Source: OMIS01 sp964443885 (lineage in GTDB: Bacteria; Patescibacteriota; Microgenomatia; UBA1400; PJMF01). Taken from it: a stretch of DNA of 25,605 nt. Shown piece by piece: positions 1 to 7,022 of this stretch; position 1 is the first letter of the stretch; every line of letters starts with the position of its first letter. The position numbers and the translations under genes are program-made. The notes beneath the pieces were generated by a model, which was not told the origin of the DNA, made no database searches, and was given only the letters and a program-made list of their open reading frames with translations. Location of the stretch: the NCBI GenBank assembly GCA_964443885.1, contig CAYUES010000010.1:1-25605 (forward strand), read 5' to 3'.

Positions 1-1
1 C

Positions 2-484
2 CAAGGTGTGGGTAGCAAGTACTTAGAGAGCTTGCAGTTTGGGGCAGAAATTTCACTGCTTGGTCCGATGGGGCATTTTGTGGTTCCACCGGCTGTGCAA
101 GAAACTGCCTTTTACTTTATCGCCACCGGGTCTGGAGTTGCACCGTTTCGTTCGATGATTCTAGATTTACTGCAGAAACAAGAAAAGCGCCCGATAGTTT
201 TATACTGGGGCTTACGGCATGAAGAAGACTTGTTCTGGGAGCTTGAGTTTCAAGAACTAAGTCGCAATGCTCCCAACTTTGTGTCACATATCATTTTGTC
301 AAAGCCACGTCCAGATTGGCCGCTCAACACAGGACGGGTGACCGATTTGCTATCAGCTCTAGAAAAGCCCGCAGGTGCAGGGTATTATTTATGTGGTAAT
401 GGTAAAATGGTTGATGAGGTAAAAGCACAGTTGCAAGCTGCCAATGTCCCAGCTAGTAATGTACATAATGAAATGTTTTATTGA
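2..484 (+). CDS. Ferredoxin-NADP reductase-like flavoprotein, C-terminal part (5' end outside window)
   Basis: This is the NAD(P)-binding half of an FNR-type oxidoreductase, an enzyme family that moves electrons between NAD(P)H, a flavin and a small iron-sulfur protein. The frame stays open to the left edge, so the GTG at 8 is probably not the true start and the FAD-binding barrel lies outside the window. Visible motifs are GPMGHF near the flavin-contact region, a nucleotide-binding stretch FIATGSGVAPFRS, YWGLRHEEDLFW, YLCGNGKMVDEV, and a terminal aromatic residue (NEMFY), as in plant-type FNRs where the last aromatic stacks on the flavin. A ferredoxin gene starts 58 nt downstream on the same strand and is a natural partner. 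The family call is firm. The exact partner and direction of electron flow are inferred. Confidence 0.85.
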   Translation, partial: QGVGSKYLESLQFGAEISLLGPMGHFVVPPAVQETAFYFIATGSGVAPFRSMILDLLQKQEKRPIVLYWGLRHEEDLFWELEFQELSRNAPNFVSHIILSKPRPDWPLNTGRVTDLLSALEKPAGAGYYLCGNGKMVDEVKAQLQAANVPASNVHNEMFY

Positions 485-508
485 CACCTTCAGTAATTAG
501 TGTATAAA
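481..508 (+). promoter_or_regulatory. Sigma70-type promoter for the ferredoxin/Dsb genes
   Basis: TTGACA at 481-486, a 16-nt spacer, then TATAAA at 503-508. The -35 box overlaps the stop codon of the upstream reductase. The predicted transcript start near 515 gives a leader of roughly 28 nt before the ATG at 543. This is the most canonical -35/-10 pair I found in the window. Confidence 0.6.
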
Positions 509-542
509 AATAAGTCAAGAATTATCGAATTAGATCAAATAT

Positions 543-938
543 ATGAACGACCAACGCACAATACCTCCAGTACCGCTTCAAACATCTGACGCTGCACCAG
601 CTGCTCAATCTGCAGCTTCTCAAATTAATGCAGCTCCTGCCACCCCGCAAACCACTGCCACTTCTACCGCTCCAGCTGAAACGATCCAAGGTACCGAGAC
701 AGTCAAGCAAATTGGCAAGTATCAAGTCAAAGTCTTGCGCGAGAAATGTATCAGCGCCGCCAGTTGCGTAGCAATTGCTCCCGGTGTTTTCCAGCTGGAT
801 GAAGAACAACTAGCTGTAGTTATTTCACAAGATGGTGCTGAAGACGAAATGAAGTTATTAGCCGCCCAAAGTTGCCCAACCATGGCAATCGTAGTAACTG
901 ATACAGAAACTGGTCAACAAGTTTGGCCAATAGAATAA
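543..938 (+). CDS. [3Fe-4S]-type single-cluster ferredoxin with a low-complexity N-terminal extension
   Basis: 131 aa. Residues about 55-125 are a single-cluster ferredoxin: CISAASC (Cys69 and Cys75), then APGVFQLDEE, and a distal Cys111 in QSCPTMAI. The usual CxxCxxxC arrangement has Ala72 where the second cysteine should be, leaving three ligands. That pattern is known from [3Fe-4S] ferredoxins such as the actinobacterial P450 partners, so a 3Fe cluster is expected here (inferred). Residues 1-50 are Ala/Pro/Thr/Gln-rich with no signal peptide, so the protein should be cytoplasmic. It follows a reductase gene on the same strand and ends 4 nt before the DsbA-like gene, suggesting a redox operon. 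No good Shine-Dalgarno is seen before ATG 543. Confidence 0.85.
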   Translation: MNDQRTIPPVPLQTSDAAPAAQSAASQINAAPATPQTTATSTAPAETIQGTETVKQIGKYQVKVLREKCISAASCVAIAPGVFQLDEEQLAVVISQDGAEDEMKLLAAQSCPTMAIVVTDTETGQQVWPIE

Positions 939-942
939 TCGT

Positions 943-1608
943 ATGAAAAATCTACCGTTACTCCTAGGGACAGTTTTTGGAACAGTACTTGTCATTATTG
1001 TAGTAGCGGTCATGTTTTCCAAGAGCGCAGCAGCGCCGGTTTCTGAGGGCGAAGCAGTGGATCAAACACAGTTGGTTGCAGGAGCAAACAAAGTTAAAGG
1101 TCCTGAGAATGCCACGGTTACAATTGTCGAGTTTAGTGATTTTCAATGTCCATCATGTAAAACGGCAGCACCTTTTGTTGATCAAGTAATGAAGCAGTAT
1201 CCAGATTCAGTCAAGTTTGTGTATCGTCACTTTCCTCTAGACACTATTCATGCCAATGCTCGACTAGCCGCGCAAGCATCTGAAGCAGCTTTAGCCCAAG
1301 GAAAATTCTGGGAGTACCATGACAAACTCTTTGCCGCACAAACTGAATGGCAAGATATTGCTGATAAAGATGAGCTTATTGCCAAGTTTGGTGAGTATGC
1401 TGAAGAATTGAAGATTGACAAGCCAGTATTCTTAGAGAGAATAAAGGCACAGTCTGATGCGCAGATTGTACAAAGTGACACAGAACTAGGAAATAGCTTC
1501 AGTGTTCAAGCTACACCAACATTCTTTGTTAACGGTAAGAGAACTGCTGCCCCTCAGCTTTTACAAGCTGTGCAAGCTCTTACTCCAGAGACACAAACAC
1601 AACAGTAA
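943..1608 (+). CDS. Membrane-anchored DsbA-like thiol:disulfide oxidoreductase
   Basis: 221 aa. An N-terminal hydrophobic segment (about residues 5-25) acts as an uncleaved anchor or signal. After a short linker comes a thioredoxin fold with a helical insertion of the DsbA/BdbD type: EFSDFQCPSC with the redox pair Cys69/Cys72, a middle region beginning YRHFPLDTIHANA, and the cis-proline loop ATPTFFVNG (Pro192). The protein should work outside the membrane, forming or shuffling disulfides in exported proteins. It starts 4 nt after the ferredoxin stop and is probably co-transcribed. No DsbB or VKOR partner is visible in the window. The C-terminal tail is short and Gln/Thr-rich. The family is clear; whether it is an oxidase or an isomerase is not. 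Confidence 0.88.
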   Translation: MKNLPLLLGTVFGTVLVIIVVAVMFSKSAAAPVSEGEAVDQTQLVAGANKVKGPENATVTIVEFSDFQCPSCKTAAPFVDQVMKQYPDSVKFVYRHFPLDTIHANARLAAQASEAALAQGKFWEYHDKLFAAQTEWQDIADKDELIAKFGEYAEELKIDKPVFLERIKAQSDAQIVQSDTELGNSFSVQATPTFFVNGKRTAAPQLLQAVQALTPETQTQQ

Positions 1609-1650
1609 GAAGAAGTGTTAAAACTATAGTAGTAGATAAGGGGCGTCAAA

Positions 1651-2214
1651 ATGAAAAAATATACTCCATATATTTTTCCTTTAATAGTAATAGTAATTGT
1701 ATTTTTCTTGGTATACCGCTGGTATTCCCTCAAAACTCAGCGTGATTCTGCACCTATTGATCTAGCACAAGATATTCAAATTGAAGAGTTAAGCCCTGAT
1801 CAACTAAGTAGCGTTCTCCGCGGCGCTGCCGATGTGTCGACTACCGAACTTGAACCAAGTGAAACAACTACCGATGTTCCAGCTGGCCGTGGGACCATTC
1901 GCTACATTATCCAAGATGGTCGTGTTAACTTAACAGTTTTAGCTGATTTACCAGCAAGTGAAACTGCCTACCGCGTGTGGGTCCGCTCACAAAATGGTGA
2001 TGATCTTACAGAAGCCTTTATGCTTGAAACCGGCAAAGGTGGCTACATGGGAAGTGCTGCTATACCTCAAGACAAACTACCTTTGGAAGTGATTGTTAGT
2101 ACAGCTTCTGAAGAGAGTGAAGTCTTGAATACTGCGATCTTACGTGGCAGTATCGACGCACCTGAAGCAACCGCTTCTCCAAGTGCCTCTCCAGCAATGG
2201 AAGGAAGCAACTAG
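1651..2214 (+). CDS. Membrane-anchored protein with an RskA (anti-sigma-K)-like outer domain
   Basis: 187 aa. One strong transmembrane segment (about residues 8-24) follows a short basic N-terminus, then an acidic linker and a predicted beta-rich domain (about 78-168). The order in that domain, GTIRYIIQDGRVNLTV, LADLPASETAYRVWV, then a short turn and a GGYMGS stretch, resembles the extracellular domain of anti-sigma-K (RskA-type) proteins. The tail is Ala/Ser/Pro-rich. There is no zinc-binding anti-sigma N-domain and no sigma factor gene nearby, so a regulatory role is not supported; a structural or surface role is equally possible. The ATG has a purine-rich ribosome site (AAGGGG) upstream. 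It lies 42 nt after the DsbA-like gene. Confidence 0.6.
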   Translation: MKKYTPYIFPLIVIVIVFFLVYRWYSLKTQRDSAPIDLAQDIQIEELSPDQLSSVLRGAADVSTTELEPSETTTDVPAGRGTIRYIIQDGRVNLTVLADLPASETAYRVWVRSQNGDDLTEAFMLETGKGGYMGSAAIPQDKLPLEVIVSTASEESEVLNTAILRGSIDAPEATASPSASPAMEGSN

Positions 2215-2233
2215 AATTGCTTCTTGATACGTA

Positions 2234-2338
2234 CCTCGAGTGCCAGTATGATAAGTGATACTGACAATCAGACTCTGAGGAGAAGAAGATTAGTTGGTAG
2301 TGTACAAGTAAAAAAGTATCCCTAAAAATCAGGGGTGA
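2234..2338 (+). promoter_or_regulatory. Structured leader upstream of the 67-aa protein gene
   Basis: The 137-nt gap holds a two-part helix. An outer stem pairs CCTCGAGT (2234-2241) with ACTC-t-GAGG (2272-2280, one bulged base). An inner stem pairs CAGTAT (2244-2249) with ATACTG (2258-2263) around an 8-nt loop. A second small hairpin, CCCT (2320-2323) with AGGG (2331-2334), ends just before the AAGGAG ribosome site at 2342-2347. This could be a cis-regulatory leader or a terminator remnant without a U-tract. I do not recognise a known riboswitch. Confidence 0.35.
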
Positions 2339-2351
2339 AAGAAGGAGTAAT

Positions 2352-2555
2352 ATGGCATTTAACTATACTAATGCTAAAGGTCAAACATATATTTTGCACA
2401 CCCAAGATGTGACTCTGAAGAACGGTAAAGTTCAAAGAATCTACTTCTTTGCTCGCAAAGAGCGTGCAGGCGCACTTGATGCTGTCCCAGCAGGGTACGA
2501 AGTTATGGAAACCAAGCGCACAAATATGCCTGTCTTGAAAAAGTCAGCTAAATAA
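2352..2555 (+). CDS. Small conserved-looking basic protein, function unknown
   Basis: 67 aa, with AAGGAG at 2342-2347 four nt before the ATG, the strongest ribosome-binding site in the left part of the window. The sequence reads as a compact soluble protein: FNYTNAKGQTYILHTQDVTL, then NGKVQRIYFFARKER, VPAGYEVMETKRTNMPVLKK and a basic tail. Nothing suggests a membrane segment, metal site or enzyme. My impression is that short proteins of this pattern (a YYLH-like start and an aromatic IYFFA strand) recur in Patescibacteria genomes, but I could not check this. It has a structured leader and its own intrinsic terminator, so it is probably a single-gene unit expressed at a high level. It could be a small nucleic-acid-binding protein; that is speculation. 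Confidence 0.7.
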   Translation: MAFNYTNAKGQTYILHTQDVTLKNGKVQRIYFFARKERAGALDAVPAGYEVMETKRTNMPVLKKSAK

Positions 2556-2575
2556 TTTTCTTAAAAAGAAATTGG

Positions 2576-2605
2576 AAACCCCCGTCATTGTACGGGGGTT
2601 TTTTT
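2576..2605 (+). terminator. Rho-independent terminator after the 67-aa gene
   Basis: A perfect 10-bp stem (AAACCCCCGT at 2576-2585 with ACGGGGGTTT at 2592-2601), a 6-nt loop CATTGT, and a run of seven T (2599-2605). It separates the small protein gene from the DUF59/RpiB operon. Confidence 0.93.
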
Positions 2606-2607
2606 GG

Positions 2608-2631
2608 TAAAATACACCAACACACTATACA
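2608..2631 (+). promoter_or_regulatory. Possible -10 elements for the DUF59/RpiB operon
   Basis: Directly after the terminator there are two candidate -10 boxes, TAAAAT (2608-2613) and TATACA (2626-2631), ahead of the ATG at 2644. No convincing -35 is seen. The terminator upstream makes a new promoter here necessary, which is the main support. Confidence 0.35.
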
Positions 2632-2643
2632 GGCTACCGGCTT

Positions 2644-3066
2644 ATGGCAAATAAACAAAGTACTACATCACTACCTTCGGTAGCTCTCGGCCAGGCTTCG
2701 CACCGTCTTGATCAACCAGTCGTCACCGACCAACTTGTCTGGGAAAAGCTCAAGAACGTAATCGATCCTGAGCTTAACATCGATATCGTCAGTCTGGGCC
2801 TGGTCTATGAAGTAACTGTCCGCAGCGTTCAAATTCCAGTTGGTCCTCAAACCCCGACAGGTGAACAACCACACGTACATGTCTTAATGACACTGACGAC
2901 TCCTGGTTGCCCCTTGGCGCATGTTTTTGAAAAAATGGTCAAAGAAGCGTTGATCGACATCCCAAACTTTGATTCCTATAAACAAACCACCCTTGAGCTT
3001 ACCTTTGACCCTCCCTGGATTCCTGATATGATGAGTGAAGAAGCTCGAGCAGAGCTAGGATTTTAA
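2644..3066 (+). CDS. MIP18/DUF59-family (SufT-like) iron-sulfur cluster assembly protein
   Basis: 140 aa. The DUF59 fold runs from about residue 30: VWEKLKNVIDPELNIDIVSLGLVYEV, then MTLTTPGCPLAHVF with the conserved Cys89, and the ending FDPPWIPDMMSEEARAELGF, which is the family's typical C-terminus. Relatives (SufT, PaaD, MIP18) help deliver or mature Fe-S clusters. Two features are unusual for this short family: about 28 extra N-terminal residues, and a Pro/Gln/Gly-rich insert (about 61-76, PVGPQTPTGEQP) between the first two beta strands. The gene is first in an operon and stops 2 nt before rpiB. No suf or isc genes are in view, so its clients are unknown; the ferredoxin at 543 is one candidate. 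Confidence 0.88.
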   Translation: MANKQSTTSLPSVALGQASHRLDQPVVTDQLVWEKLKNVIDPELNIDIVSLGLVYEVTVRSVQIPVGPQTPTGEQPHVHVLMTLTTPGCPLAHVFEKMVKEALIDIPNFDSYKQTTLELTFDPPWIPDMMSEEARAELGF

Positions 3067-3068
3067 GT

Positions 3069-3602
3069 ATGACAAAATTTTACATTGGTGCTGACCACGG
3101 GGGGTTTGAGTTTAAAGAGAGAATCAAGCAGTACCTAAGTGGCCAAGGGTATGAAGTCGAAGACTGTGGTGCTGCCGTTCTTGATCCAAATGATGACTAT
3201 CCGCCAATTGCGATTGCAGTTGCTCAAAAAGTGGCCGAGGAAAGCAAGAACATTGTTGCAACCGAGCTGCCCGCTGCCCGCCAACCAGGCGAGCCTGTCG
3301 GAACACAACCAGTCACTGATGTGAGAGGTATTTTACTTTGTCGCTCTGGTGCCGGCATGACGATTGCCGCCAATAAAGTTCCAGGAATTCGAGCAGCGAC
3401 AGTCCATTCAATCAAAGAAGCCGAGCATGCCCGTGCTCACAATAATGTAAATATTGTTTCCCTCGCTGCTGATTATTTATCGGAAGAAGAAATCTTTGCC
3501 GTGCTCAAAACTTTTATGGAAACACCATTTACCGAAGTTGAACGCCACCAACGTCGGATTTCACAAATTACTAACTTTGAAAATAGCTTGAAAGATCTAT
3601 GA
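3069..3602 (+). CDS. rpiB: Ribose-5-phosphate isomerase B (RpiB/LacAB family)
   Basis: 177 aa. It interconverts ribose-5-phosphate and ribulose-5-phosphate in the non-oxidative pentose phosphate route. Seen: IGADHGGFEFK at the N-terminus (Asp9, His10 region), the nucleophile loop GILLCRSGAGMTIAANK with Cys91, and the C-terminal ERHQRRISQI region that closes the phosphate site. The usual length is about 145-150 aa. The excess is one insert, about residues 59-84, rich in Pro/Gly/Thr/Gln, placed just before the active-site strand. Its stop overlaps the next gene's ATG (ATGA at 3599-3602), so translation is probably coupled to the epimerase-like gene, the next pathway step. The family call is firm; LacA/LacB-type specificity is unlikely in this context. 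Confidence 0.92.
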   Translation: MTKFYIGADHGGFEFKERIKQYLSGQGYEVEDCGAAVLDPNDDYPPIAIAVAQKVAEESKNIVATELPAARQPGEPVGTQPVTDVRGILLCRSGAGMTIAANKVPGIRAATVHSIKEAEHARAHNNVNIVSLAADYLSEEEIFAVLKTFMETPFTEVERHQRRISQITNFENSLKDL

Positions 3603-4258
3603 AAATTTACCCCGCCATTCTCACCGACTCGACAGCGCAAGCACAGGATCAAATTGAAATTTCACAAGAGCTGCCTGACGTAGAAACCGTCCAAATCGAT
3701 GTGATCGATGGTCGTTTCACTGATAACTTGACTATTACACCCGCTGATTTCGCTGAGCTTGAGTTTGGTGAGTTGACCGTTGATCTACACCTGATGACCG
3801 AAGAACCGCTGGATTTTGTATATGAATTAATTGAGTACGCTAAAGTTGTGCCAGTGCGAGCGGTGATTGGCCAAGTTGAGCGGATGACAAAACAACAGTT
3901 CTTCCTCGAGGAAGTTCAAAAACATGAGTGGCTCCCAGGGTTATCGCTAGATATCTTTACGCCGATTGAATCCATTGATGAAAGTAGTTGGCAGTTCTTG
4001 AAAGTTGTGCAACTGATGGCAATTGAAGCTGGTGCCCAAGGTCAAGAATTCAGACCAATTGTGCTCGAAAAAATTGAGGAACTCCATACTGCTGCCAAGA
4101 AGTTTAATACAGAAATTGAGATCATAATTGATGGCGGTATCAATGAAAAAACTATTTATAAAATTGCTGGCGAGGGTGTCGATGGGGCTGCAGTTGGCAG
4201 TGCGATCTGGCAAGCTCAAGACAAACAAGCATTGATTAAAACCCTCCAAGGTGTGTAA
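3599..4258 (+). CDS. Ribulose-phosphate 3-epimerase homologue with an altered metal site
   Basis: 219 aa, a TIM barrel of the RPE family, normally converting ribulose-5-phosphate to xylulose-5-phosphate with a metal held by two His and two Asp. Visible: PAILTD at the first strand, VQIDVIDGRFTDN, DLHLM with His64, IIIDGGINEKT with Asp178, and AAVGSAIW at the phosphate end. Asp34 and Asp178 and one His remain, but the His expected two residues before Asp34 is Gln32 (canonical HVDVMDG reads QIDVIDG). The serine usual in PSILS is also replaced (PAILTD), and the flexible loop MSVxPGFGGQ reads MAIEAGAQGQ. Overlap with rpiB argues for a related role. It may be a divergent epimerase using another metal arrangement or have another substrate. 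There is no stop or frameshift, so it is not a pseudogene. Confidence 0.8.
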   Translation: MKIYPAILTDSTAQAQDQIEISQELPDVETVQIDVIDGRFTDNLTITPADFAELEFGELTVDLHLMTEEPLDFVYELIEYAKVVPVRAVIGQVERMTKQQFFLEEVQKHEWLPGLSLDIFTPIESIDESSWQFLKVVQLMAIEAGAQGQEFRPIVLEKIEELHTAAKKFNTEIEIIIDGGINEKTIYKIAGEGVDGAAVGSAIWQAQDKQALIKTLQGV

Positions 4259-4269
4259 ACTGTATCCTC

Positions 4270-4896
4270 ATGAAGCAGCAAATTACCGTTCCCCGAATCA
4301 AACAACATTGTTCAATTAAAAAAGTGGCTATTTTTGGCAGTGCTGACGTTGATGTCGAGCATCCACTCTACAAAGAAGTCTTCAAGATTGCTCGCTACCT
4401 GGCCTATCACGATAAAATCGTGATTAACGGCGGTGGCCCAGGCGTAATGGACGCAGCTACCAAAGGTGCGCAGTCAGCGGGAGGGACGACGTTAGTGGTG
4501 ACTTTTGATCCGACCGACATGCCTGAGTTTGAAGGCCGATTCAACGATAATAAAGCTGATAAAGAAATTAAAGCCGCTAACTACATCGAGCGGATGTTTG
4601 GTTTAATCGATAATGCCGATATTTTTATCTGCGTTCAAGGTGGAACTGGCACTCTCAGTGAGTGGGCAACAGCTTGGTTACTCGCGCATCTCTACTATGG
4701 CAATCATAAGCCGTTAATTTTGTATGGTGATTTCTGGCATAAAGTTATGAACGTGATTAATGAGTCATTTTTCATTGGTGGAAAAGAAAATGGTATTTAT
4801 AAAATTGTGAAAGATGAAGAAGAAATGATCGAAGCTTTGAATCAATTTGAGCTTGAACTTAATGAACGCTGTGAGTTACCGCATCGCAGTGAGTAA
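4270..4896 (+). CDS. LOG-family (TIGR00730-like) nucleotide-binding protein
   Basis: 208 aa with a Rossmann-like fold. Seen: VAIFGSADVD near residue 19, VINGGGPGVMDAATKGA (51-67), IERMFGLIDNADIFI (106-120) and QGGTGTLSEWATAW (123-136). The LOG family is best known as cytokinin-type riboside 5'-monophosphate phosphoribohydrolases and was formerly called lysine decarboxylase. The catalytic PGGxGTxxE signature is present except that the first Pro is Gln123; the Arg (108) and Glu (131) expected in the active site are present. A likely activity is hydrolysis of a nucleoside monophosphate to base and ribose-5-phosphate, which would feed the rpiB product pool; that link is inferred. It lies 11 nt after the epimerase-like gene, probably in the same operon. 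Confidence 0.85.
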   Translation: MKQQITVPRIKQHCSIKKVAIFGSADVDVEHPLYKEVFKIARYLAYHDKIVINGGGPGVMDAATKGAQSAGGTTLVVTFDPTDMPEFEGRFNDNKADKEIKAANYIERMFGLIDNADIFICVQGGTGTLSEWATAWLLAHLYYGNHKPLILYGDFWHKVMNVINESFFIGGKENGIYKIVKDEEEMIEALNQFELELNERCELPHRSE

Positions 4897-4997
4897 GTAG
4901 TTTGCTCGGTTTAGGGTCTAGATCAGCAACTTAGTTTTTGTCTTTCTTGTAGGGCGGTACCTAATTCCCTCCAGTTTTTTCTTCCCCTGAAATACGG

Positions 4998-5006
4998 TAG
5001 TATAAG
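4998..5006 (+). promoter_or_regulatory. -10 element against the PfkB kinase start (probably leaderless)
   Basis: TAGTATAAG sits 3 nt before ATG 5010. Taken as TAGTAT (4998-5003), the transcript would begin at or next to the A of the ATG. There is no Shine-Dalgarno sequence. The 113-nt gap upstream (4897-5009) holds no other feature I can name. Confidence 0.5.
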
Positions 5007-5009
5007 AGT

Positions 5010-5942
5010 ATGCAAGATATTGTGACTATTGGCTCCTCATTAATTGATATCTTTATTAAATCAGCACACTTTGAAGTCCAAAAGGACAGTACCGGTGCCA
5101 AACTTTGCCAGTTGTATGGCGAAAAACTTGAAGTTGATTCATTTGAAGTCCGCACTGGCGGTGGTGGTAGTAACACTGGGGTTGGGTTTGCGCGGGCTGG
5201 TTTTACTGTCGCTACTATCTCTGAGACAGGCAAAGATACCTTCGCAGGCGTCATAGTGGACGAGCTTCATGCCGAGTTTGTCTCGACAGCGTATTTAATT
5301 CAGGAAAAAAAAGAACAAACTGGTGGGTCGGTGATCTTGGTAGGCAATGATGGCGGCCGGACCGTAATGGTGCATCGCGGTGCGTCTTCGTTACTAGATC
5401 CGCAAGACATTCCAGCCCAAGTGCTTGATACAGCCGAGTGGGTGCATCTCTCGAGTATTTCAGGCAGACTTGAGACTCTCCGAAAAATCGGTTCATCAAT
5501 GCAAAAAAACAAAGGTAAACTCTCTTGGAATCCTGGCCGTGGTGAGCTAGAGTTGCTCCGCACCGGGCAGCTGCAGCTCTCAGAACTGAGCTTTCAAATT
5601 TTGCTGCTCAATGATAGCGAGTGGCAAAGTATTGCTGAGTTGCACAGTGCTCTCAAAGCTCAAGTTGCGGAGATCATTATTACCAATGGCAGTGCCCCTG
5701 GCAGAATCTACCTCTCAGGTGAGAATGCTCAAGAAATAAACTTTACACCGCCTCAGAGTCAAGTGGTCGACGAAACTGGTGCGGGTGATGCGTTTGCAGT
5801 TGGCTATGTCAGTAGTCGGCTCCACGGGTTGCAGCCACAGCAGGCTCTTGCAGCTGGACTCAAAAATGCTCAATCAGTCATTAAGTATTTTGGTGCCAAG
5901 CAAGGGCTCTTGAAGCAAGCTGAGTTGGTAGAAGTAACCTAA
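5010..5942 (+). CDS. PfkB-family carbohydrate/nucleoside kinase
   Basis: 310 aa, the usual length. It phosphorylates a sugar or nucleoside with ATP. Seen: an N-terminal strand IVTIGSSLIDIFI, the substrate-site RTGGGGSNTGVGFARAGF (about 50-65), and the C-terminal signature DETGAGDAFAVGY with the catalytic base Asp260 and an oxyanion-hole GAGD. Closest in feel to ribokinase/adenosine kinase-like members, but the substrate cannot be read from the sequence. With rpiB and the epimerase just upstream, a ribose or nucleoside salvage role is plausible (inferred). It has its own promoter, and the next gene's -10 box overlaps the region just after its stop. Confidence 0.88.
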   Translation: MQDIVTIGSSLIDIFIKSAHFEVQKDSTGAKLCQLYGEKLEVDSFEVRTGGGGSNTGVGFARAGFTVATISETGKDTFAGVIVDELHAEFVSTAYLIQEKKEQTGGSVILVGNDGGRTVMVHRGASSLLDPQDIPAQVLDTAEWVHLSSISGRLETLRKIGSSMQKNKGKLSWNPGRGELELLRTGQLQLSELSFQILLLNDSEWQSIAELHSALKAQVAEIIITNGSAPGRIYLSGENAQEINFTPPQSQVVDETGAGDAFAVGYVSSRLHGLQPQQALAAGLKNAQSVIKYFGAKQGLLKQAELVEVT

Positions 5943-5948
5943 ATTTGT

Positions 5949-5954
5949 CATAAT
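5949..5954 (+). promoter_or_regulatory. -10 element against the Lon-like ATPase start (probably leaderless)
   Basis: CATAAT followed by exactly 6 nt and then ATG 5961. No Shine-Dalgarno is present in the 18-nt intergenic gap. A transcript starting at the usual distance from this box would begin at the ATG itself. Confidence 0.45.
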
Positions 5955-5960
5955 AACCAT

Positions 5961-7019
5961 ATGTCTGACTATAAAGTAATTCTCGAGCAGGAAATTGAAG
6001 CCTTAAAGCAGAAAACTGCTGCGGCCAAAATGCCTGAAGAGATGCGAGCTAAAGTTAATAAAGATATCATTGCGCTGGAGCGCTCGGTAGCTTTGGGTAG
6101 TTATGACGAAAAGTATGAAAAAGTTTCACGCTACGTTGACTGGGTTCTCAAAGTGCCTTGGGAAGCAGAGAGTGAGGATAATCTCGATATCGAGCAAACA
6201 AAAGCAGTCTTTGAAAAGCATCACTATGGCATGCAGGATGTGAAGAACCGCTTCCTCGAGTATGTTTCTGTCTTGAAACTGCGCAAAGATCAATATGCCG
6301 ACGAGGGTTTTCGTGCGCCGGTGCTCTTGCTAGTAGGACTAGTCGGTACCGGTAAAACTACTTTTGCGTACTCTTTGGCGGAAGCGATGAAACGGCAGCT
6401 GGTACGTATTCCGTTTGGAGGTATGGGAAGTTCTCAGGAACTGCGGGGAAACAGTCGGTTGTATCTTGAAGCAGAACCAGGTCGGGTGCTCAAGGGTGTT
6501 TGTGAAGCTGGTGTCCGTAATCCAATCATCTTACTCGACGAAATTGACCGGGTCGCTAAAGAGGCTAATCGTGACATCATGGGTGTCTTAGTTGAATTAC
6601 TCGACCCTGCCCAAAATCATGCCTTTCGTGATGCCTACATTGACTATCCAATCGATCTTTCTCATGCAATTTTCTTAGCGACAGCCAATAATACCGTGGA
6701 TGTGGCCACCGCGGTACTCGACCGTATGGAAAAGATCTCGATGCCTTCGTACACAGATACTGAGAAAATCGTGATCGCCCAAAAGTACATCTTGCCGCAG
6801 TTAATCGAGAAAACTGGTCTTAGAAAAGAGCAGTTTATTATGGAAGATGCAGTCTGGCCGCTGATTGTTCGGCCTTTGGGGTATGATATGGGTATTCGTA
6901 CGTTGCAGCGCACGCTTGAAGGAGCAGTCCGTAAAGCAGCTCGAATCATTGTGGAACGGGGCTATCCAGAAGTAGTGATTACTACTGAAAATAGAAAGAT
7001 TTTCCTGCCGCAGTACTAA
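5961..7019 (+). CDS. Lon-type AAA+ ATPase lacking N-terminal and protease domains
   Basis: 352 aa, against about 770-800 aa for full Lon. It starts inside Lon's middle coiled-coil region (about 1-75, including YVDWVLKVPW) and continues through a complete AAA+ module: Walker A GLVGTGKT (126-133), the pore-loop region with GGMGSSQELRG, Walker B LLDEID (191-196), sensor-1 ATAN, the arginine finger in LDRME, and sensor-2 in MGIRTLQRTLE. It then stops; the Ser-Lys protease domain is absent and no protease fragment follows. All ATPase residues look intact, so it should be an active unfoldase or remodeller. The next gene, a membrane protein, begins 3 nt after its stop, suggesting a coupled pair. The family call is firm; the role is unknown. 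Confidence 0.9.
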   Translation: MSDYKVILEQEIEALKQKTAAAKMPEEMRAKVNKDIIALERSVALGSYDEKYEKVSRYVDWVLKVPWEAESEDNLDIEQTKAVFEKHHYGMQDVKNRFLEYVSVLKLRKDQYADEGFRAPVLLLVGLVGTGKTTFAYSLAEAMKRQLVRIPFGGMGSSQELRGNSRLYLEAEPGRVLKGVCEAGVRNPIILLDEIDRVAKEANRDIMGVLVELLDPAQNHAFRDAYIDYPIDLSHAIFLATANNTVDVATAVLDRMEKISMPSYTDTEKIVIAQKYILPQLIEKTGLRKEQFIMEDAVWPLIVRPLGYDMGIRTLQRTLEGAVRKAARIIVERGYPEVVITTENRKIFLPQY

Positions 7020-7022
7020 GGT

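Noticed and set aside
522..809. Minus-strand frame opposite the ferredoxin gene
   Set aside because: It mirrors the Ala/Pro/Thr-rich low-complexity coding region and has no promoter or ribosome site.
3242..3324. Insert in RpiB as an intein or intron
   Set aside because: It is only about 26 codons, in frame, without splice motifs; a surface loop insert is simpler.
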